Origin: Lachnospiraceae bacterium GAM79
Lineage (GTDB): Bacteria; Bacillota; Clostridia; Lachnospirales; Lachnospiraceae
Reading direction: 5' to 3'
DNA: 64,000 nucleotides
Assembly (NCBI GenBank): GCA_020735665.1
Contig: CP085928.1
Coordinates: 2,712,501 to 2,776,500 of the forward strand
Position 1 is the stretch's first letter, and each line of letters opens with the position of its first letter. Positions 1 to 8,555 of the stretch are shown here, in pieces. Under the pieces are notes generated by a model. The model ran no database searches. It worked only from the letters and a program-made list of their open reading frames with translations, and was not told the origin of the DNA. Position numbers and translations under genes: made by a program.

Positions 1-16
1 CTTGGAGGTGAAGAGG

Positions 17-3000
17 ATGCCGTGCATTAACCGAATACGAGTGAATAATGTAAAATACAATTTTGGTACACAGCAGTACGATGATTTTTCGATGCGGATG
101 TATGGCAAGAACACGCTTTATGACCTTGCAAATGGTGGAGGAAAGAGTGTGCTGATGCTTCTTCTGCTTCAGAATCTGATACCGAACTGTACGTTAGATG
201 ATAAGCAGCCGATCGAGAAATTATTCCGGAATGGCGGCGGCAATACGACTATTCATTCCCTGATCGAATGGAAATTAGACGATGCGGATATCAAGGACGG
301 ATACCGCTACATGACGACCGGTTTCTGTGCTAGAAAAGCAAAGGAATCCGATGAAGGAGCATCACAGGACGGACAGACGGCGGCGATCGAATATTTCAAT
401 TACTGCATTTTCTATCGGGATTACAATAAGAACGATATCATTAATCTTCCATTGTCAAATGGTAATGAAAGAATTACATACAGTGGTCTAAAATCCTACA
501 TTAAGGAGCTTGGACATAAGGATATGAGCCTTGAAGTGCGTCTGTTTGAGCGGAAAGGGGAGTACCAGCGGTTCATCAGCGAATATGGTCTGCATGAGAG
601 CCACTGGGAGATCATCCGTGGAATCAATAAGACAGAGGGTCATGTCCGTACTTATTTTGAGACGAATTATAAGACGACCAGAAAAGTAGTAGAGGATCTG
701 CTGATCGAGGAGATCATAGAGAAAGCATTTCTGACCCGTACCGGTAGGGATGGGGATGAGAGCACAATGGCAGAAACTCTGCTTGACATTAAGGATAAAT
801 TGAACGTATTGGCACAGAAGAAGAGGGATATTGCGAACTTCGATCATCAGATCGAGCTGATCAATGTCCTGCAGGCAAAGGTCAATTCCTGTATCAACCA
901 GTACGAGGCACACGAAGATATCACAAGGCAGCTTGCGGATATCTATGTGACGGGAAAAGAACTGACATCGAGGGAAAATGAACATCTGGAAGAACTGCTT
1001 GTAGCAAAACAGACTGCATTTGAACAGAAGGAAAGTCAGAAGAAGCGGTTGGAGAATCTGAAGATCACCAGAGATGGTTTCCGTCTGCAAGAGCTTCGGG
1101 ATAAGTCAGAGCAGTTAAATGCAAATCTTGCTGAAAATGAACGACAGGTATCGGCATTAAAGCAGGATATGAATATGAAAGAAAGTATCAATGATTATCT
1201 GGGTTATCTGGAAGATAAGAAACAGTTATCCGAGAACCAGAAGATCATCGATCATATCTTACAGAATACCGGTGCAGACCGCGAGAAGATGACGGTCTAT
1301 GCCTATAACAGAAAGCTCAGGGATGATGCACATTTGAAAGAGCTTCTTCTGGCAAAGGAGGAGGTCGAACAGTCGCATGAACATGCGGTGAAAGAAGCTG
1401 ATTACTGCACAAAATGCATCAAAGAGGGCGAGATCGAGCTGGCCGTATCCGGAGACAACCGGAGGGCAGCTTCGGACAAATTACAGTCCTTAAATAACAA
1501 GATATCCGAGCTGACCTCACAGGTTGCCCTGCTTGTTGTGTCGGATGCGGCAAACGTGATCGAAGCATCCGAAGAAAAGGCAGAAGAACTAGAGGCATCC
1601 TTACGGGCACTTGCAGAGAGCATCCGGGAAGATCAGGAGCAGGTATTTGAAGACCGTTACCGGTTGTCACTTGCGGAAAACAGTCTGGAAACACTGGAAA
1701 AAGAATATGAGACGAGCCATCTGGATGCAGAGGAATATCGTCAGGCAGCTAAGAAGTTAGAAAGCATTATGGCGGTATATAGTGTAGAGAAAGCAGAAGA
1801 AATCATAGATGCGATCAATGCAAGGATCACAGGAACGCTGACCGAGACGATCACCAGAAAACAGGAGATTGAACGTTTGCTCGAAAGACGCAAATATCTG
1901 GAATCCGGACGTTTATTCGGACCGAGTGCAGGAGCATCGGCAGTTATTGATTATATCGTGACCAGACATGGACATATGGCGATGCACGGAGCTGATTATC
2001 TGGCAGCACTTAAGCCGGAGCAGCGGACGGAGATCTTGAAGAAAAACAGAGCACTTCCGTATGGAGTAGTCGTGAAGAATTTCGCTGATATAGCCGAAGA
2101 TATCAATCTGGATTCGATTCAGACGGACAATGAGATGGTTTTAATCTACGATATGGATGACCTGTCCGAAAAGGCAGTTACCTTAAACGAAAATGCCGTT
2201 ATGGTCTGCAGAAAAGGCGAATATTTCACAGACGATGAGATTCTGAAATCGTTAAAAGAAGAACTGACGATCCAGATTCGTGGTCTTGAGGATGAGATTT
2301 CGATGATCGATGAGAAGCTTGCGACCTACCGGGAAGATCTGGCATTTGTCGGTCATCTGGCAGATGAGAGGCACCTGGATGCGGCAGATATTGAACGAAA
2401 GCTGAATCAGGATCTGTTAAATAAAAAGGATGAGGTCCGTGAGCTTCAGGATCGTATAGCAGAACGGACAAGCCGGATCACGCATCAGAAAGAAGATGAG
2501 GCATCCGTAAAAGAAAAGCTGCATGAGCTGGAGGAAGACAAATCGATCCTGCTTCGTATTAAGGAGCTTTCTGATCTGGCAGTTGAGGAAGAAGTCCGTT
2601 ATACGGAGAATGTTCAGAAAGAGCAGCGGATCACCGGACAGATCGAAGAACTGAAGAGGGATGCAGTCAGATGGAATACAACAGTGAGCGAGACGGAAGC
2701 ACGGATGCTTGCGATCGCAAACAGTATTCAGGATATACAGGATAAATGGCAGAATTATTTCAAACCTTATTACCCGGAGGATGGAAAAGTGGATGTGTCA
2801 CTGGATCCAAAGCAGAAGATTCAGGTGGCACTTGGACAGGAAACGGAAGATGTATCCAGACGGGATATCGAGATCCTTACGATCTCTGATGAAGTGCTAG
2901 AGACAGAATTTATGGCGATGTATGCAGTAGCAAATAAAAATGCACCGGATGTAGAGGATAAGAAGAAGCTGGTTCAGGCATTGTCACAGTCAATGGATCG

Positions 3001-4495
3001 TATTCTGCATACGATCGAGAAGCGTGGCGTGAAGCTTTCGGATCTGGAAGCACAGACACAGTTATTTGCCACATCCGAGCAGCAGTTGCAGGCACTTTCT
3101 GATGAATTGATGCGTCTGGAACTGGTATCAGCATCGATGGCGGAAGAACTGAAGAATGTATCAAAGGCTTCCGGCAGATTGGAAGGAAATATCGAATATG
3201 CGGTTGCCAGTCTGAAAAAGACTTATGGTGAAGATGCATATGCAGAAGAACAGATTTCTCTAAGTGAAGCAGAGCAGGCGATCACACAGGGCGATCAGAT
3301 CCTTGCCGAGCTGGAACAGAGTTATAAGAAGACAGCAGAGGAATATGAGACCTGTAACAAAGAGCAGGGCTATATGATCGAGCTTTATAAAGATGTAAAA
3401 CGTATCGTAGATACAAATGACATTAATGTAGAAAACGGTAAGCTGTTAGAAGCCGGAAAAGAGGAGCTGCGACAGGCATTTGAGACCAGTCTGTTACGAT
3501 ATGACAGAAGCCGCAAGAATTTGGAAAAGACAAGAAATGAACTGATGCGGTTCAAGGGACAGACAGCGGAAGCACTCAGCGAAATGGGTGTATTCGAGAT
3601 GGCAGAAACGATCCGCAGAGATGTCATCATACCCGAAAACTACTATGATGCAAAGGCGTTGCTTGAAAGCCTGTTACAGATCATTTCCTATATCGATCTG
3701 GAAAAGGAAAGAGTGGAAAAGGGAATCGAAGATATGGTTGCGATCAAGGAGAATTTCTGCAGTCAGTGTTTACAGCGTTGTATGGATGTAAAGACTGAGC
3801 TTGAGAAGCTTCCAAAATTATCGAAGATTACCGTCGGAGAAGAAGTGATCCGTATGGTCGATCTGACGATTCCTTATGTAAAAGAAGAATTTCTTGCACA
3901 GCGCATGTCTGATTATATTGACGATATCGTAAAAGGCGCAGATGCCTATGAGGATGAGCGGAAGCGTGTTCGCTATATCCGTGACTGCCTTGCATTGAAG
4001 CGGTTATTTGGCGTAATGGTCACAGACATGAATGCGATCAAGTTGAAACTATATAAGAGAGAGCGTATCAAGGAGCAGAGCCGGTATCTTCGTTATGAAG
4101 AAGCGGTTGGTAGTACCGGACAGTCACAGGGTATCTACATTCAGTTTCTGGTTGCGATCATCAACTATATTGCAGGTATGTATTCCTATGGCGCAGAGGG
4201 CGAGATCTCTACAAAGACGATCTTTATCGATAATCCGTTTGGTGCGGCAAAGGATGTATATATCTGGGAGCCGATCTTTGCCATGCTTGCAGCTAATCAT
4301 GTGCAGTTGATCGTTCCTGCCCGTGGCGCAACTCCGGCGATCACCGGCAAATTTGATGTGAACTACGTTCTTGGCCAGCAGATGGTCGGTAACCGCCAGC
4401 AGACGGTTGTTGTCGATTACACCAGCAAGACCTCGCAGGAGGAACTGGAATATCAGGACATCACCTACCAGCAGGCAACCTTCGACTTTATATAA
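17..4495 (+). CDS. SMC-like ATPase, MukB/MksB/JetC type (probable Wadjet JetC-like subunit)
   Basis: A 1492-residue chromosome-segregation-type ATPase. The N-terminal head has a Walker A loop (LANGGGKS, about residues 37-44). Two very long Glu/Lys-rich coiled coils surround a globular hinge at about residues 630-740. The C-terminal head carries an ABC-type signature (GSTGQSQG, about 1363) and Walker B (TIFIDNPFG, about 1400). Loop-extruding relatives (MukB, MksB, Wadjet JetC) bind and deform DNA; JetC acts with JetA, JetB and the nuclease JetD to cleave plasmids. ATG 17 is chosen over an in-frame TTG at 2 because GGAGGTG at 4-10 is a good ribosome site for it. Such a gene is usually last in a multi-gene operon, so partners should lie upstream of the window. 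The SMC-like fold is certain; the Wadjet assignment is inference. Confidence 0.8.
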   Translation: MPCINRIRVNNVKYNFGTQQYDDFSMRMYGKNTLYDLANGGGKSVLMLLLLQNLIPNCTLDDKQPIEKLFRNGGGNTTIHSLIEWKLDDADIKDGYRYMTTGFCARKAKESDEGASQDGQTAAIEYFNYCIFYRDYNKNDIINLPLSNGNERITYSGLKSYIKELGHKDMSLEVRLFERKGEYQRFISEYGLHESHWEIIRGINKTEGHVRTYFETNYKTTRKVVEDLLIEEIIEKAFLTRTGRDGDESTMAETLLDIKDKLNVLAQKKRDIANFDHQIELINVLQAKVNSCINQYEAHEDITRQLADIYVTGKELTSRENEHLEELLVAKQTAFEQKESQKKRLENLKITRDGFRLQELRDKSEQLNANLAENERQVSALKQDMNMKESINDYLGYLEDKKQLSENQKIIDHILQNTGADREKMTVYAYNRKLRDDAHLKELLLAKEEVEQSHEHAVKEADYCTKCIKEGEIELAVSGDNRRAASDKLQSLNNKISELTSQVALLVVSDAANVIEASEEKAEELEASLRALAESIREDQEQVFEDRYRLSLAENSLETLEKEYETSHLDAEEYRQAAKKLESIMAVYSVEKAEEIIDAINARITGTLTETITRKQEIERLLERRKYLESGRLFGPSAGASAVIDYIVTRHGHMAMHGADYLAALKPEQRTEILKKNRALPYGVVVKNFADIAEDINLDSIQTDNEMVLIYDMDDLSEKAVTLNENAVMVCRKGEYFTDDEILKSLKEELTIQIRGLEDEISMIDEKLATYREDLAFVGHLADERHLDAADIERKLNQDLLNKKDEVRELQDRIAERTSRITHQKEDEASVKEKLHELEEDKSILLRIKELSDLAVEEEVRYTENVQKEQRITGQIEELKRDAVRWNTTVSETEARMLAIANSIQDIQDKWQNYFKPYYPEDGKVDVSLDPKQKIQVALGQETEDVSRRDIEILTISDEVLETEFMAMYAVANKNAPDVEDKKKLVQALSQSMDRILHTIEKRGVKLSDLEAQTQLFATSEQQLQALSDELMRLELVSASMAEELKNVSKASGRLEGNIEYAVASLKKTYGEDAYAEEQISLSEAEQAITQGDQILAELEQSYKKTAEEYETCNKEQGYMIELYKDVKRIVDTNDINVENGKLLEAGKEELRQAFETSLLRYDRSRKNLEKTRNELMRFKGQTAEALSEMGVFEMAETIRRDVIIPENYYDAKALLESLLQIISYIDLEKERVEKGIEDMVAIKENFCSQCLQRCMDVKTELEKLPKLSKITVGEEVIRMVDLTIPYVKEEFLAQRMSDYIDDIVKGADAYEDERKRVRYIRDCLALKRLFGVMVTDMNAIKLKLYKRERIKEQSRYLRYEEAVGSTGQSQGIYIQFLVAIINYIAGMYSYGAEGEISTKTIFIDNPFGAAKDVYIWEPIFAMLAANHVQLIVPARGATPAITGKFDVNYVLGQQMVGNRQQTVVVDYTSKTSQEELEYQDITYQQATFDFI

Positions 4496-4512
4496 GGTGT
4501 TATACCGTACAA

Positions 4513-4653
4513 ACAAATGCCGAACATACCATTTGTTACGCAAAACACTTGCGTTCGATTCTCACGCAGCGGTGCTAAACTCACTGCTTATGCAGTTCGT
4601 TAAGAACCGGCGTTCGAATAGGTTTGCTACACAAAGGTATGTTCGGCATTTGT
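4513..4653. repeat. Family B hairpin element, copy 1
   Basis: Perfect 18-bp arms (4513-4530 and 4636-4653, ACAAATGCCGAACATACC and its complement) enclose a core that begins TTACGCAAAACACTTGCG and ends GCGTTCGAATAGGTTTG. The core recurs at 4724-4831, 43781-43860 and 43968-44054, but the arms are different at each locus. It lies between the convergent ends of the SMC-like gene and alaA, so the folded RNA could terminate transcription from either side. Confidence 0.8.
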
Positions 4654-4704
4654 TCTGATATGATTGTCAAACAGATTTATAACCCCAAAAGCAGGTATAG
4701 AACC

Positions 4705-4850
4705 AAAATGAAAGAGATTATTACATATTATTCCGTAAGACGCTTGCGCTCTAATCCTCGTGCAGTGGTACATAAGGTTGCAAAGGACGCAACCTAAGTA
4801 CCGGCCTCGGATAAGGCTTACTTCATAACAGTAATAATCTCTTTCATTTT
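4705..4850. repeat. Family B hairpin element, copy 2
   Basis: Perfect 19-bp arms (4705-4723 and 4832-4850, built on AATGAAAGAGATTATTA) surround a diverged family B core (GACGCTTGCGCTCTAATCC ... TAAGTACCGGCCTCGGATAAGG). An inner helix GGTTGC/GCAACC is visible in the middle. The arms share nothing with copy 1, 50 bp away, although the cores are related. Confidence 0.7.
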
Positions 4851-4917
4851 GCCTAAAATGTTAGAATTGTTTTACAATAGCCCCATGCATATTATAGTCT
4901 ATAAGCTTTTTCTGCAT

Positions 4918-4949
4918 TTACGCAAAACACTTGCGTTCGAATAGGTTTA
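4918..4949. repeat. Family B deletion scar
   Basis: The sequence reads TTACGCAAAACACTTGCG directly followed by TTCGAATAGGTTTA. This equals the first and last parts of the copy 1 core joined at the 8-bp direct repeat GCGTTCGA that flanks the missing interior. It therefore looks like a deletion between short direct repeats. The last bases (TTA at 4947-4949) supply the stop codon of alaA. Confidence 0.65.
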
Positions 4950-6161
4950 CTGATGGTAGTAGCTTAAGAAATCAGCAATTCTTCCCATAGCGGTTTTAAG
5001 CTGCACGATATTCGGCAGATATACGATACGGAAATGATCCGGGTCTGTACAGTTGAAGCCGGTACCACAGGTGATCAGGATCTTCTTCTCACGGAGAAGA
5101 TCAAGGGCAAACTTCTCATCATCCTTGATATGGAACTTCTCCTGATCCAGTTTCGGGAATATGTAGAAAGCAGCTTTTGGCTTCACAACGGATACACCGG
5201 GAATGTCACAGAGGGCGTTGTAGATATATTCACGCTGTTCGTAGATTCGTCCGCCCGGAAGCAGAAGTTCATCGGCACTCTGATAACCGCCCAGAGAAGT
5301 CTGAACGATACTCTGTGCAGGAACATTTGAACAAAGGCGCATTGAAGACAGAAGATTCAGACCTTCGATGTAGCCTTTTACATGATCCTTTCTGCCGCAC
5401 AGACACATCCATCCGATACGATAACCGGCTACACGATGGGATTTGGACAGACCATTGAAGCTGATCGTGAATACATCCGGTGCCAGAGATGCGAGTGCAA
5501 CATGCTTTCTGCCATCCATAACCAGTCTGTCGTAGATCTCATCTGCAAACAGGATCAGGTCGAATTCTCTTGCAAGATCAACGATCTGTTCCAGAATCTC
5601 CTTTGGATATAAGGCACCTGTTGGGTTATTTGGATTGATCACGACGATACCCTTTGTATTTGGAGTGATCTTACTTCTCATATCATCGATATCCGGATAC
5701 CAGTCACTCTGTTCATCACAGATATAGTGAACAGCAGTACCGCCTGCCAGTGTGACAGAAGCTGTCCATAATGGGTAATCAGGAGAAGGAACCAGAATCT
5801 CATCTCCATTATTTAAAAGTCCCTGCATAGACATGGTGATCAGTTCACTTACACCATTTCCGGTATAGATATCGTCAATTCCGACATTTGGAATATGCTT
5901 TAACTGGCAATACTGCATGATAGCCTTTCTCGCGGAGAATAAGCCCTTGGAATCGGAATATCCTTCGGTGTCTCTCAGATTGTAAGACATGTCTTTGATG
6001 ACTTCATCCGGTGCGTGAAAACCAAATGGTGCAGGGTTTCCGATATTCAGTTTCAGAACATCAATGCCCGCTGCCTGCATGCGGTTTGCTTCGTCCATAA
6101 CAGGACCTCTTATGTCATAACAAACGTTATCGAGTTTCGTTGATTTTTCGTATGTTCTCAT
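4947..6161 (-). CDS. alaA: PLP-dependent alanine aminotransferase AlaA
   Basis: A 404-residue class I/II aminotransferase, nearly the same length and very close in sequence to E. coli AlaA (405 aa): near-identical blocks include KLNIGNPAPFGF, GNGVSELI, PDYPLWTASVTL and INPNNPTGA. The Schiff-base lysine lies in FNGLSKSHRVAG. It interconverts pyruvate plus glutamate and alanine plus 2-oxoglutarate in the cytosol. The ATG is preceded by AGAGAGG. The gene is monocistronic and stands behind a T-box leader with an apparent Ala (GCU) specifier, which supports an alanine-synthesis role. Its stop codon is contributed by a family B repeat scar. Confidence 0.95.
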   Translation of the reverse strand: MRTYEKSTKLDNVCYDIRGPVMDEANRMQAAGIDVLKLNIGNPAPFGFHAPDEVIKDMSYNLRDTEGYSDSKGLFSARKAIMQYCQLKHIPNVGIDDIYTGNGVSELITMSMQGLLNNGDEILVPSPDYPLWTASVTLAGGTAVHYICDEQSDWYPDIDDMRSKITPNTKGIVVINPNNPTGALYPKEILEQIVDLAREFDLILFADEIYDRLVMDGRKHVALASLAPDVFTISFNGLSKSHRVAGYRIGWMCLCGRKDHVKGYIEGLNLLSSMRLCSNVPAQSIVQTSLGGYQSADELLLPGGRIYEQREYIYNALCDIPGVSVVKPKAAFYIFPKLDQEKFHIKDDEKFALDLLREKKILITCGTGFNCTDPDHFRIVYLPNIVQLKTAMGRIADFLSYYHQ

Positions 6162-6286
6162 GCGATATACCTCTCTTTATAAGAATTTATCCGGCTCCCA
6201 AAACCGGAAGTTAAGCAACCTTAAGAATCCATTTTTGTACAGGAAACTGTTGTTATGGGAATCTGCCGGACTTTATAAGATGACAA

Positions 6287-6575
6287 TAAAAAAGCCCAAG
6301 CAAATAAATTTTGCTTAGGGCGAACTTATCATTTTATAGTCCGTGTTACCACCTAACTTCAGGAAAAAACTTCCTGCACTCTGTACGGCCAGATCTCTTA
6401 ACCGTTGTTCCTGTAACGTGGAACCTTCCGTTGACTGCTAATCTAAAACCTATTTCGCAATCACAGCTCGGGGACTGCTTCCTTAAGATGTTCTACAGGC
6501 TCACACCAACCGCCTGCTCTCTGAAGTAACACTTGCTTAAGTACTCCTTCCTGTCATAGCCTTTGATTTTTCTAA
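6287..6575 (-). promoter_or_regulatory. T-box leader of alaA, probable alanine specifier
   Basis: On the minus strand the conserved T-box antiterminator (AGGTGGTAACACGGACT, plus-strand 6338-6354) is followed by a terminator hairpin GCCCTAAGC/GCTTGGGC and a T run (6288-6321). Further upstream are stem I landmarks: an AGTA box (GGAGTACTT), AGAGAGCAGGCGGTTGGTG, and a probable specifier GCU within CCGAGCTG (codon at 6465-6467). Uncharged tRNA-Ala would stabilise the antiterminator and switch on alaA. The T-box call is firm; the exact specifier is inferred. Confidence 0.9.
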
Positions 6576-6576
6576 A

Positions 6577-6605
6577 AGTCTAGCACTGCACAGGGGAAAA
6601 GTCAA
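6577..6605 (-). promoter_or_regulatory. Sigma-A promoter of the alaA T-box transcript
   Basis: On the minus strand TTGACT (6605-6600) and TAGACT (6582-6577) are separated by 17 bp, directly upstream of the T-box leader. Confidence 0.75.
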
Positions 6606-6852
6606 CTTAATTTTTATGCAAATTTTTCGGACGGTCAAATGTGTGTAGCAGATGAAAATGGATAATAAACGCAGGCATATATCAACTGGAATTGAATGGT
6701 ATATTTATTGGTTTATAATGCAAATAGATGTGAATTGTTCGACAGAGCCTTAATTAAATATACAATATATGCAATTAATACCACAATGCAATAAATGAAC
6801 ACAAAAAGACAAAATAAATACAATAAAATGATTAAATTGTCAAAAAATAATG

Positions 6853-6881
6853 TTGACAAATCGGGTATTATCACATATAAT
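6853..6881 (+). promoter_or_regulatory. Consensus sigma-A promoter
   Basis: TTGACA (6853-6858), a 17-bp spacer, then TATAAT (6876-6881): a perfect consensus, preceded by a very AT-rich stretch that could act as an UP element. It drives rightward transcription into 6888-7598, which has no convincing protein gene. Confidence 0.9.
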
Positions 6882-7006
6882 AAAGATACATTAAAGAACG
6901 GTCATCAAACAGATGCCACCCGGATAAACAGATCGAGGTCCGGTACACGGAAACTGGTCAAAAGTAAAAGATGTTTTCCGGAAGTTCAAGGAAGGAGGAG
7001 ATTCCG

Positions 7007-7090
7007 TTGGATACAATTGAAGAACAGTTTTATCGTAGCAGCATACATGATTGGGAAGTTGTTTCCACACGGGATGCCTTATCGATATAA
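7007..7090 (+). CDS. Possible 27-residue peptide inside the 0.7-kb transcript
   Basis: A TTG codon at 7007 follows a strong ribosome site (AAGGAGGAG, about 6991-7000) and opens a 27-codon frame starting MDTIEEQFYRSS and ending in TAA at 7088. No family is recognised. It could be a leader peptide, the remnant of a longer gene, or chance within a structured RNA. Confidence 0.25.
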   Translation: MDTIEEQFYRSSIHDWEVVSTRDALSI

Positions 7091-7565
7091 CTTGAAACAA
7101 GTCCCCACACGGATGCCGGTTCGGCATAGATTGAAGTATCGGGACGTAGGTATTAGATTACTGGTTATGTTCTGCTAGGATTGTTCAAAAACACAAGATA
7201 TAGATAGTGTTTCAAGGGCATTAGGCTATATCACATAGACGCTTAGAAATTGTTGGAAGGATTGGTACAACATAGTATCTGTTCAGGCAGTGACTGTTAC
7301 AGATGCCACTTGTTTAGATTCGTTATAAGCAGGAGTTTATATAATATGTACCATTGCGGTATAACATTTCACATCTTTTGAAATATTGTACCATACATCT
7401 AAGATTTGAATGATGCAGTTGCATCGGGAGCATAAATATTTGCTCATCCTTCAGTAGAATTTATTTATAGATTTTATATAAAATGGCGTTTTATATGGCA
7501 GGTGTGGAAACCTCGAATATTTACAGAATACTTCGATAATAATCTAAAATTAAATACATACAAAG

Positions 7566-7598
7566 ACCCAGGTGCTTATGCATCTGGGTTTTTGTATG
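7566..7598 (+). terminator. Intrinsic terminator
   Basis: ACCCAGGTGC-TTAT-GCATCTGGGT followed by TTTTT. It ends the transcript that starts at about 6888. Confidence 0.9.
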
Positions 7599-7608
7599 TA
7601 TTTGTATG

Positions 7609-7825
7609 AAAAAGGTGGCAGTCAACCCACAGCAGGTGGATGGTCAATTGACATTAATGGTGATTTCGTTATTTGAAGCACATTGCCAGTAAAGGCGGGT
7701 GCTTGTTTGAGTCCAAAGGACGAGTTGGCACAGGAGCCTTTACGAATCAGGCATGTGCATCAAATAGAAATCGAAATGAGTCAATTGACCATCCACCTGC
7801 TGTGGGTTGACTGTCACCTTTTTTT
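7609..7825. repeat. Family A hairpin element (A2 core), copy 1
   Basis: Arms of 44 bp (7609-7652 and about 7782-7825) match with a single mismatch. Beginning with AAAAAGGTG and ending in CACCTTTTT, they form a bidirectional terminator-like stem. The core (7655-7775) contains ATTTCGTTAT, a nested stem around TTTGAGTCC...GGACGAGTTGGCAC, and ATAGAAAT. The same core recurs at 16055, 41150 and 59011 (the last inverted relative to this one) with unrelated arms. Confidence 0.9.
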
Positions 7826-8370
7826 CATACCGTCTGATCAGGCGGAACAAAGAGCGGGAGATCTGGGATATTATAAGAGAATACAGCTGTAATAATGATA
7901 AGTCCGATCAGAAGAATATAACCGATACTATACACCCATTTTGGAATCTGGTGGAGCGAAAGCAGGTGAATCACACTTAGAAGCTGTCCTGCCAGAATAC
8001 CGATGCCATAGGCTGTAAGGTCGATAGACATTCCGGTAAGTCCGAATCCGCCGGAGAACACATAATAGATGCTGACAATGATCAGATCTGAGATGCAGAC
8101 GCTGGCTGAGATCATCAGGATCACTTTATGGATCGAAGGTCCACAGGGAATAAAATGCAGACCATAAAGAATCAGCATAACGATGAGCACCGGATACAGG
8201 GTAAGCTTCAGATGCTCCCAGATACTTTCATTGATCGGTGTGCACCAGGCGACCAGATTACTTTTCTCTAAGATGGCATATAGAAAATGCCAGCCGCTTC
8301 CAAGTATCACAATACAGATGGAAGAGAAAACACTCCAGATAAAAAAGTTGTGTTTAACAGACTGATTCAT
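7825..8370 (-). CDS. DUF6512-like small integral membrane protein
   Basis: A 181-residue protein with about five hydrophobic segments: one near residues 8-28, others near 55-72, 83-105, 116-138 and 146-168. The motif NESIWEHLKL after the first segment is typical of the DUF6512 family as I recall it; no function is known. The stop codon touches the T run of the family A hairpin, which probably terminates this gene too. It stands alone, pointing away from the zinc-ribbon gene. Confidence 0.6.
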   Translation of the reverse strand: MNQSVKHNFFIWSVFSSICIVILGSGWHFLYAILEKSNLVAWCTPINESIWEHLKLTLYPVLIVMLILYGLHFIPCGPSIHKVILMISASVCISDLIIVSIYYVFSGGFGLTGMSIDLTAYGIGILAGQLLSVIHLLSLHQIPKWVYSIGYILLIGLIIITAVFSYNIPDLPLFVPPDQTV

Positions 8371-8555
8371 TGAAATCCTCCATATTATTTTGTGGTATTA
8401 ATTGCTGTTATATGCCAGCAATTTATGTTATTATATCTATATAATATATTCACAAAAACCAGAATATATGCAAAAACATCGGCTGTTGATTATATCAGTA
8501 ACAGATATAGCAAGATTAATGGCTGATAAGATGATCACCAGGAGGGATGAGAGAG

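Larger units (their letters stand above)
6888..7598 (+). ncRNA. Putative large non-coding transcript (about 0.7 kb)
   Basis: The stretch is bounded by a perfect promoter and a strong intrinsic terminator, yet all frames are broken. Many local hairpins are visible: ATGCCG-GTT-CGGCAT (7112-7126), ACTTG-AAA-CAAGT (about 7090-7102), GAGCA...TGCTC (about 7428-7445) and CGAA...TTCG (about 7513-7535). The motif ACAGATGCCAC occurs near both ends (about 6909 and 7299), and a degenerate 38-bp direct repeat (CCACACGG(G)ATGCC) lies at 7065-7140. It could be an ornate structured RNA of the ROOL/GOLLD size class or a decayed gene. I cannot match it to a named RNA. Confidence 0.4.

Noticed and set aside
6795-7178. 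A 127-codon open frame
   Set aside because: It starts upstream of the consensus promoter at 6853 and spans the promoter itself. It has no ribosome site and encodes a Lys/Arg-rich sequence without family features.
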